From: Atherix ibis | Lineage: Eukaryota; Arthropoda; Insecta; Diptera; Athericidae | Length of the DNA stretch: 64,000 bases | Direction of reading: 5' to 3' | Assembly: GCA_958298945.1 (NCBI GenBank) | Contig: OY282610.1 | Location: 65,469,088 to 65,533,087, forward strand | Part shown: positions 55,521 through 64,000 of the stretch, in pieces | Layout of the letters: each line of letters starts with the position of its first letter | Position numbering within the stretch: the first letter of the stretch is position 1 | Position numbers and translations under genes: made by a program | Notes under the pieces: model-generated | Databases searched by the model: none | What the model saw: only the letters and a program-made list of their open reading frames with translations | What the model was told of the DNA's origin: nothing

Positions 55521-56149
55521 TCCAACTCATGTTCTGACTGTTTAGTGTATAAGGGTTCATCAGAAGTTTTATTACGATTGTAATATTTTTCCTTCTTCAC
55601 ATAATTTAAGAGTAGGTTCTCTTCAAGAAAGTCACTTTTCTTTTACGATATTAAAGGTTATTGTTTGTATTTAAAAGATTGTAAATCGTTTTTATATTTA
55701 AAAATTACAAAATTATTGTTTGAAAATTACTCTTTTTCATTTGGACGATCTTATTCTCTAATACTGTAAATTAGTGGACACCAATTATTCAAATTTTTCA
55801 CTAGCAACTTAAGGATCAATTTTATTCAGATAAATCTCATGTAATACTTATAACTTTTGAGTTCTTTAGTAATATTGATTGTTGCAAAAAGATAAATTAT
55901 ACTCATTACTTTTTTGCCACGAATCAAATTTTATTGAGAATAATAATCGGAATAAATGCAAATTTTTCAAATAACATTGAATAAAATCTGAGATCTCGTA
56001 AATAATTTTTAAGTTTGTCAATATAGAACTGCCCGCTCAACTTTGAGCAAAAAGGAAATATTTTTTCCAATTATCTAAAGTGAAATGCGTAGCCTTAACG
56101 TCTGTGAAGTACAGAGTGTGTTTTATGTTGCAGATGGATCTTTTTTTTA
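55521..56149. other. Spacer without recognised features
   Basis: AT-rich. Nothing supported. Confidence 0.4.
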
Positions 56150-56600
56150 TTAACTTTTAAATTCAATACAATTTTATACTACCTTAAGCATCGAGGTTAT
56201 GGTTGTGTGTACATCAAGATTATGGTGGTTAGTGTACACCTTTCGCTTCAAGTACTCCCATACGAAGAAATCGAAATGGTAAAATCGGTGGATCGTGGGG
56301 ACTAGTCGGTATCACCACTTCTTGACATTATTCGGCCGGGAAAAATTTCTCTTAAAATTTACATCGTAGCACGAGCTGTGTGTGAGTGGCACTGTCTTAT
56401 TGGAACCACGTGTTCTGTAGGCCTATTGTATATAATTCGGATAGAAGAAAGTTTCCCAACATGACCCAATAGCGGTCACCAGGAACTATAGAAATATAGC
56501 CCAATGATGTACATAAGCAGCTGCATTTCGTTGCTATAAAATTATAGATAGCATACCTTATCTTTTGGTAAAATAGTGCTGCCATTAAAGTATATAAAAG
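56150..56600 (-). mobile_element. Tc/mariner-like transposase remnant
   Basis: Minus-strand pieces NTWFQ-stop-DSATHT and PRST...FVWEYLKRKVYTNHHN follow the FQQDGATCHTA and PPRSPDLTPLDFFLWGYLKS blocks of the same family as 48090-49010. Very decayed. Confidence 0.5.
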
Positions 56601-58969
56601 AAGATGGTTCTCGAAAAAGTGTAAAAATAATATGAACGCATTTTAATTCATTCACTGTCACCCTCCACTTTTTTAATCAATTTTGAACGGATTTAAGATG
56701 AACTTGTATCAATGGCTATCAAAACTAAACTAATAAAGAGATATTTATAAAATTTTATATATAAGCCCATATTAAGAATGCCAGATAATTAAAAAAATAT
56801 ATAGTTTTACTGATATTACCCACAAATCTTGTATTTATCACTGACTTATCATATCGTATTAACCTCATAGTCAAATTATTTTCGTAAAAATCAAAAGATT
56901 ATTTTATTCGTTTGAACAATGTATTTTGGGAAATATCTGCGTATGCCTGCGTTAATATGTATAAATGTTTGCATGTACATAATATGAATATGAATAAAGT
57001 TTAATAAATAAATAATAATACAATAAAAAAGGGACACTCCAAACTATTGGTCGGAGAGTACCATGCGAGGTTTTTGGGCAAATTATGGCTAGGGAGAGAT
57101 ACACAACACCTCAGCTCTCTTTCAATCCACTGTTCTTTTCTATTCTCTTTTTATCCTTTTTTTTTCTCCTTTTCCGCATTGGGTCCTAGTTGTAAATTCT
57201 GCGGGCTTTATTTTTGGGTTATTCAATTTTTTTTTCTTTCCAAATTTATATTCTTATTTCAAATTTTTTTTTATTATCTTTTAATTGACTACCTTTTTCA
57301 TTCAGCATTTAAATTTAATTGAATTTTTTTCGATTAATTTTCCCTCTTTTGAAAAAACTCATACACTTCGGATGCTCTAAATAAAATTTTGTATTCTCTG
57401 ACATGGTTTTTTTATACTTATATGGTCGTAATTGGCTATACTCTTAGGGAACTTCACCTTCATTGCTTTCTCTCCTGTTTTACCTTTCTCTCCATCTAAT
57501 CCACCACCGAGAACAGATAGTTCTTAAGAAAATCATATACCATATTGCTATCATATGATCAGAAAATGTATGAAGGATTACTGAAAATCCTTCGTCCATA
57601 AGGAGTTAATGCATTTAACAATTATATTTTATTGATAAAATAGTTGACTAAGAAATACCATCAAATATTTCCAATTAGTCCCTTTAGGGACTCATATTTT
57701 TACTATTATAGGTCTTTCATAAAATTCTAATCTCTGTTCTTTGCATTTCTTTAATCTAAGATTTAATCAGTGAACGTTTAAAATAAACTTTCGCCATTTT
57801 GTAGAGCCATAATCGAATAAATATTGACCTAGGAGCAACTTTATGAAGCGCATTTTCTTCTATTTCACAAGATCCCCAGGCAATTCTAAAAATACAACCT
57901 TTTTCCTAAAAATAGAAATGTTACATGCTGTTTAATATCCGTACACAATGTACAAAGACTTTTCCTTTTAAAAAAAAATTTCTCATGTAAACGAGCCAAC
58001 TTCTTGATATTATCCTTTTCAAAATTTTCCATTTCCATTTCACCATACGAATACATATGAAAAACAATCGTTTCACTAAAAGGAATCATATAAAATTTTT
58101 ATATATTCAGAATCATGAACCTTAAAAACGTAAATATGTCGTCATATAGCGGAATATTTATATAGAAATTTTTTTTGTCGTTATTTTTATAGAGCCCTAA
58201 AGCGCCCAGCCACCCCATTTATATTGATGTAGGTAAATTGATGGGGTTGGACCAGTATAGCATACAAGAAAAATTCTCTTTTTCCTTAACATTAAACTAT
58301 GTACTCGTACGTGACTTAATTTTCATCCACTATAAGAAACTTCATTTACGTTTATTAGGACATCCAAATTTACTTTATTCGATTCCTCATAAGAATTCGA
58401 ATGAATGAAATTGGCCGCGAGACTTTTCTTACTAAACGAATTATTGGAAAATTCTAACAACCATGCATCCACATACAGACGTACAGACTTTCGTGAATAT
58501 ACCGAACACGGTGCCAAAAGGGTGGTTTTTTTTTGGTTCCAATATTTTTATTTATACCATATTATATTTTCAATTTTTTTCATTTTTATTCAACCCCCCC
58601 CACCCCCTTTTTATATTCTGCTGAAAATGTTTGCATAATATTCGTTTCAACGTTATTGTAAATTTTCTTGTTGTGGCTTTTATTTTATATATTATTTTAT
58701 ATTTTTAGTAAAATTTTTGATTAAAAAACGTAAGAATATTCTTGTCAACAAATGGACGAATAGTTAAAGAGCATAAAAATATATTTTACTGGGTAATTTT
58801 TTACTCAACTACAGCTAGCGTTATATACCGAACAACCAGATAGAACTTCAACAATTCAGCCCTGTTTTTTTATTGCTGTCAAACATACACATATAGTGTA
58901 GGCCACCTGTTCGGTTTTTTTTTCAACTTTTAAATTATCTGTCAAAACACAGATGTCATAATTTTATTT
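56601..58969. other. AT-rich region without recognised genes
   Basis: No supported coding frame. Small features: a C-run (58592-58610) and T-rich stretches near 57140-57280. The open frames here are low-complexity and show no domain. Confidence 0.45.
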
Positions 58970-59580
58970 ACAGTTTAATCATGCAAACTTACTACGAAAA
59001 TGGGCGTTCTATGAAAATGGGTATTTCATCGAAAATAATCTTTACTGACGATGCTCATATTTTTTTATGCATAATCAATACATCAAAAAAAAATCACTGT
59101 TTGTTTCGGTTTATGGGCTGCTGGAATTATTTCCTTAAAAATGATCGTGAAGAGGCAATTACAGTAAATTTTAAATGATAATTTGCAATGTAATTGTGGA
59201 GTGAGCTTTGGTCTCAACAGGATGGCGCTATGAGATATACAAAATGTGAAAACATTGGATTATTCCGTACTTAATTCTGTGATCGAAGAATCTCAAGAAA
59301 GCGTGATGTGAATTGGCTGCCAAGATCTTGCAATTTGACAATTTTGAACTTTTTTCTTTGGAATTATTTGGAAGGAACAGTATATGCCAATCATCCAAGA
59401 ATAATTCAACACCGAAAGAACAATATTCGATAAGAAATTGAGGCCAATTTTATTGGAAAAATTCTTCGAAATATCCGACGTTCGGATATAAGTTACTTGG
59501 AGCTCCATTCTTCGCAGGTGGTGACTAAAATGCTAAGCACCTCCAATGAGGCTGCAGCATTAGTAATCTTCGAGGAGTGA
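58970..59580 (+). mobile_element. Tc/mariner-like transposase remnant
   Basis: IFTDDAHIFLCIINTSKKNH (59038-59098) equals the IFSDEAHF...NKQN block; later, in other frames, NWLPRSCNLTILNFFLWNYL-like text (59310-59370) and TVYANHPRIIQH (59380-59415) mark the C-terminal half. Frameshifted. Confidence 0.6.
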
Positions 59581-59589
59581 CTCTCCAAG

Positions 59590-61620
59590 ATGCACTATCT
59601 TATACAAACTATCAGCTCCAACTTACTGGATAACATATCCTTCTAAATGACCTAACATCCTTGACTTCATTATTACCTCTCACTCCATAAGCTCCTTATT
59701 CATATATAGGTACTCTCACATATCTGAATTCTGATCATAGTCCTTTTCTCCTTATCCTTGAAATAAATCTTTTTATCAAAAATTCTCCTCCCAGACTCAT
59801 TAATGGAACAATCGGCTAGAACGCATTTCGACACGAATTAGATCAACAGATTCACTTAAAACAAAGACTAAAAATAGAAAACGATAGGACCTTAATACAC
59901 ATATATAAAATTCAGTAACTAAAAGCCTACGTTAAATACGATAGAAAATAAACACAACAACAATAAATACCATCGAACGAAAAGCTAGATAACAATGGCA
60001 ACGCTGCAGACTGCCTGCCCATAAAAACAAACTAAACCAACTATGTGTACAATGGCAACTTTCAACAAAATTACAAAAATATAAAACTGAACGCTACGAC
60101 CAATATGCAAGAAATATTACAGACAATAATTCATTATGGACAATAACAAAACGAATTCTATCTTATAAAAGTGCATATCACCCACTGCGGTAAAACGATG
60201 GTACCTGGGCAAAATCGGATATACAAAAGGCTGAGGTATATGCCAATCACTTGGTGAATACTTTCACTCCACACACAAGATAATAAAAGATAAGACGGAC
60301 TCACAGAAAATTTATTACGAACTCATAATTCCATGTTTTGTGAATTCTCGTCCCAAAACTTTTATCCCATCCGTAATTAAAAATCGAATCCATCAACTTC
60401 CCAATAAAAAAGTCCCTGCTTATAACAGTTCCTATCCTCAAATAAACTCTTCCGTTTATCACCTACATATTCAATAGGATTCTTTGTATCTCCTAGTTTC
60501 TATTACTTTGGACATATTTAATTATTAAAATGATGTTCAAACCCCAAAAAAAAACCAGTAAATTCCCCCATCCTCTTAAAGATCTATCAACATGTTACCA
60601 ATACTTGATTGCGTTTTAAGAGGAGATTTTCAAAGTTTTGAAAAAGATTTCAAATCTTTGAAAACCTCGTCTTAAAACGCCTTTACCCTATCCTTGAAGA
60701 TGCTAAAATTATTCCCGATCACCAATTCATTTTCCGATCAGAACACAACACAACCCAACAATGTCATCGTGTGATTGATTACATTGCGTCCTCTCTTGAG
60801 TGAAAAGAGTACTATCCAGGCGTGTTCATAGATATATCGTGTGCTTTTGATCGAGTGTGCCACCCGGACTACTCTGGATACTCAAGAGCTTCCTACCTAA
60901 AGTCATATCTCTTCCAACGTCATTTTCCAGTAACAGTTCATACTGACCATTCCGAAATATCCCCTATGACAGCTGTTATTTACCCAATCTCCCCCATCCA
61001 AATATACGTCTTCATGACGACATTATTCCATCAAAAGACAAAGTACAGTACCTTGGACTAAACCTAGACAAACAACTTACTTGGAACACTCATACGACTT
61101 CGAAAAGACTTGAACTTAACCGACGTTACCGATTACTTCTTAGACTACTGGACAACCGATCAAAACTGACACTGAAGAATAAACTTTTAATTTACAATAC
61201 CATTTTAGAACCGATCTCGGCGTATGGTATTGAACTATGGGGTTATACCTAGACTTCCAATTCCTATCGCATCCAATCTGTTTAATCCAAAATCCTCCGC
61301 AAAATCGTTGATGCCCCGTTCTATATTCGTAACAAAGTTATTCACCATGACCTAAATGTTCCCTTCGTTCATGATTTCTACGTCTCCCGTTATGAAAAGT
61401 CTCATTCTCGACTATCCTATCACTATAATTCTCTCATTAAAAAAGCTTTCCTCTATTACCTTCCCCATTTAAACGAGATTTCTTAAAATGTTAAAATCTC
61501 ATTAGGTAGAGAGGTGTTTACTCTCGCATGTTCCTGTCCTGTCATTGTAGTGTCGTTGTCATAAAATCTACTTGTTACAATATATATGTAGTTGTAGATA
61601 GCTAAACAAGCTAGATAGGC
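59590..61620 (+). mobile_element. Jockey-type LINE, 5'-truncated and degraded
   Basis: Same family as 1622-6552. It begins at the endonuclease end (TYLNSDHSPFLLIL near 59720-59760), passes the linker, RT fingers (IIPDHQFIFRSEHNTTQQCH near 60710), motif A as FIDISCAFDRVCHP (60823-60865), LLIYNTILEPISAYGIELWG (61185-61245), HHDLNVPFVHDFYVSRYEKS (61345-61405), and the GTAGTTGTAGATAGCTAAAC 3' end. YADD is lost in a deletion near 60990. Dead copy. Confidence 0.8.
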
Positions 61621-61649
61621 TCTGGACGCTTCTTTTTCGAACGAAAATA

Positions 61650-62340
61650 TCTTCAGCGATGAGGCTCATTTCTCACTCATTGAGGCTCTGAGAAGCCATT
61701 GTAACTGTGAAAAGTGACATTTTAGTATGAACGTAGTATGGGTTCGTATTTCATTGAAAATGAAGAAGGACAGACAGTTACTGTCAATTCTGTATGCTGT
61801 GATCATATGATAAATGATTTTTTTTTGGACTGAACTTCAAGATTTTTATATGGACCATAGTGGTTTCAGCAAAACGTCACCAAGAGCTACCACAACAATA
61901 CAAACTATGGCTTTATTACGTGAAATGCTCCAAGATTTGGCGTTTGACAGGCTTCATTTCACATCGTTTGACGTTTCCTTATAAATATATCCAAAAACTC
62001 ATATCAGATAAATATGAAACAGCTCGAAAAAGTGCGAAAAAGTCATGACAAATTACCTCTAAGGGATAAAGTAGTGCAAGAAGTCGCATGGCAGCTATTT
62101 TAATTATGTTATATTTTATATATAATGAAAAAGAACAATCCGAAATGTTTAAGAACATATCATGCAGCAAGCGTGAAAATAGACACTTAGTTTTTCTCAT
62201 AAGAATTGTGAAATTGTCAGTCTCTCTAATTGTACGGCGGTATTTTACGAAATTAGATAGCAACACCATCTGTTGGAAAATTTACAACCATGGAATTAAA
62301 GGTTGCCGACTATTATGTGAATATTCTCTAACTTGATGTT
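61650..62340 (+). mobile_element. Tc/mariner-like transposase remnant
   Basis: Starts ENIFSDEAHFSLIEALRSHC-like (61643-61700); further on, TTTIQTMALLREMLQDLAFD (61887-61945) resembles the HTAHETIQ...LRE block that follows the second catalytic Asp. The end is unclear. Confidence 0.5.
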
Positions 62341-62384
62341 TATTTGATGTTTTATAGTAACGCCCAAAATATTGCGATATCATT

Positions 62385-62830
62385 TGTTTGTTTGTATGTG
62401 GGTTAGATGGAATCGGTCTTTGGTTAATTAAAAATAGATATTATTTTAAGAAATTAGAAAGAAGACTTGGAAAATATTATGATGGATCTAAAAGCTCTAC
62501 AATGGTGGGAATCTCATTAGAAAAGAAAAGTTGAGTATGACATTCCGTTAGACGATGAGGGATAGTGAGTTGAACGTCACAGAAAAGGCAGATGAGAAGA
62601 GGATAATCTTTTTTGGTTAGGTTGTCGACTAGGCTGGTTGCGTTATAGTTTGCCAATATTTTGAAAGAAACCGATGTGTGTCTACGAATGGATAAAGGTG
62701 TCATTTGATATTTGGTAAGCAGAAATGGTTAATTAGGAAATACTGTGAATACTGGGCGATGGAAAGTTTCAGCCCGCTTATTACATGATGAGATTCTACA
62801 TAACCTGAAATCCAACGTAAACATTTTGTC
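62385..62830 (-). mobile_element. I-type LINE 3' fragment
   Basis: The plus strand starts TTTGTTTGTTTGTATGTGGG, the reverse of the family tail. The minus frame 62704-62477 reads MTPLSIRRHTSVSFKILANY and NEIPTIVELLDPS, matching LTPLAIRRHDNW and SRIPPIMELLDP at 25.4-25.7 kb. Confidence 0.7.
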
Positions 62831-63059
62831 TACTTTTTTGATTTAATTATAAAAAATAACGCGCTATAATTTAATTGGAATTTTCTATAAACATGCTTTT
62901 AGATATTTTGTAATTTAAAAAAAAATATATCCATCCAAAGAGTGACGATTTCGAGTCTTCTTAATGAGTTAAATAACTACAACTACTACAGATGATAAGA
63001 CAGATTTGTTGGTAAAGGTGTCATTACAATACCGTGCAACATGAAGCTTTAAGCTAACA

Positions 63060-64000
63060 ACCATCGATTCTACTTTAATCTTTGATTAGCTTAGTAAGTT
63101 TTGTAATTATTGCCATCTCAAGCGATGTGAGGTGTTACTGAGCAGGAGGATCAGTGAGAATAATTCACTTATAAGAGAATTGAGATGATACGGTAAATGA
63201 GCATAAATTTTTTTATAACGAGAAACAGTTAGCTTACATACAAAGGTAACTAAGAGGTATTCACAATTCAAACGAAGGATTTTTCACAGAATAGATTGCA
63301 TACGACTGGAGTTGGGAGGCTTGATTGTATTATAAACAAGTCATTTGCTATTAGTTGTAAGCTTCGAACGTGAGTCCAACAGTCTAAGTTTAAGTCTCAT
63401 ATGTAAAGTACAAAGAATAAAATTGATTTGAACACTTTTTTGCTAGTTTAATTTTACTCTCCACTTTGAGATCTACCTTTGAATTTCGAGGATGTAGTTT
63501 TCTTAAATAATGGTAGCAGAGAGAGGATTTTCATGGCTTATTTATATGACTATACCATCTGCGAAAGTTGCAGCAAGGATGTTAGGACATGAAGAAATAT
63601 CGGAACTGTATCTACTATACAGTATAGGGCCAAGGAGACTACCCTGAGGAACACCGGCGAATAGAGACAATATTAGCGAGTGTTCAAGGTTCATAAGACA
63701 TTTGAAAATGCCGTTACGAGAGGTATGCTTGTATTGTCAGTTAATAAGTAGAGGGAAGGAATTGTTTCAGTTTTCAGAGTAAGCAAAAGTTTCAGACATG
63801 GTAAAAAGCATATGATGTGCCTTGAAATATTCCGGAGCAATACTCTTTCTTCTCAGAGGATCCGAAGTGATAGTATGGAATTCAAGTATAGCATTGAGTC
63901 CTGTTAAGATTATTTTCTCATAAACTTTGGTAAGGATTGGGAGTAACCTTATTGGGTGATATGGAAAAGATAACTTGCATGGGGTTTATTGGAAAATTTT
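63060..64000 (-). mobile_element. Jockey-type LINE fragment running off the window
   Basis: Minus-strand RT traces: GVPQGSLLGPILYS-like text near 63620-63660, followed (toward lower coordinates) by FADGIVI-like text near 63560 in place of YADD, and a WKVKL-like segment near 63460. 63900-63960 corresponds to the RPISLLPILTKVYEKIIL region. Frames are broken. Confidence 0.65.

Noticed and set aside
57047..57322. 91-codon plus frame rich in Phe and Leu, considered as a small membrane protein
   Set aside because: T-rich DNA generates runs of Phe/Leu; no signal peptide pattern, no polyadenylation context, no neighbouring support.
57886..58089. 67-codon minus frame considered as a small gene
   Set aside because: No recognisable domain, AT-rich codons, and no splice or promoter signals.
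1..64000. A novel multi-gene biological system
   Set aside because: Apart from two ordinary host genes, all coding text belongs to known transposon families; no cluster of cooperating unknown genes was seen.

Overview
This window looks like a stretch of an insect genome, most likely a fly (Diptera). It is AT-rich, its genes are split by GT-AG introns, and most of it is made of transposable elements typical of flies: several mariner lineages plus non-LTR retrotransposons of the Jockey, I, R1 and RTE types. No bacterial operons, CRISPR arrays, tRNA or rRNA genes were seen.

Two host genes can be assembled from phase-compatible exons. (1) On the plus strand, 7975-13279, five exons encode the C-terminal ~510 residues of a BTB-BACK protein; its first coding exon was not found. 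(2) On the minus strand, 52525 down to 36474, seven coding exons join into one 1,692-nt reading frame (563 residues). It has a TPR array and a C-terminal RING-H2 finger and is the insect ortholog of rapsyn, the postsynaptic receptor-clustering scaffold. The introns of both genes carry transposon debris; the last rapsyn intron (about 5.7 kb) cuts through the RING finger.

Layout. 1-7.7 kb: nested LINE fragments, including a minus-strand Jockey-type element whose reverse transcriptase ORF is interrupted by a cecropia-type mariner at a TA site. 8-13.3 kb: BTB-BACK gene with a mariner in one intron. 13.3-16.6 kb: AT-rich spacer plus a second copy of that mariner. 16.6-27.3 kb: I-type LINE remnants in both orientations, a 5'-truncated R1-type LINE with a 15-bp target duplication, and a mauritiana-like mariner. 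27.8-31.9 kb: an irritans-type mariner next to a Jockey-type LINE with an uninterrupted 897-codon frame. 31.9-35.4 kb: a ~180-bp repeat array and RTE-type LINE fragments, one broken by a segment rich in CTCTAC/GTAGAG motifs. 36.5-52.5 kb: rapsyn gene with mariners, hairpins, a MITE and a foldback-like repeat pair in its introns. 53.5-64 kb: an RTE element with a nested 627-bp insert, decayed DDE transposases, and more Jockey and I fragments.

The transposons do not form a pathway. They record repeated waves of insertion into and around two conserved genes. Several structures are not explained by standard element classes and are listed as findings. All family assignments rest on motif reading and memory of the families; no database search was run.
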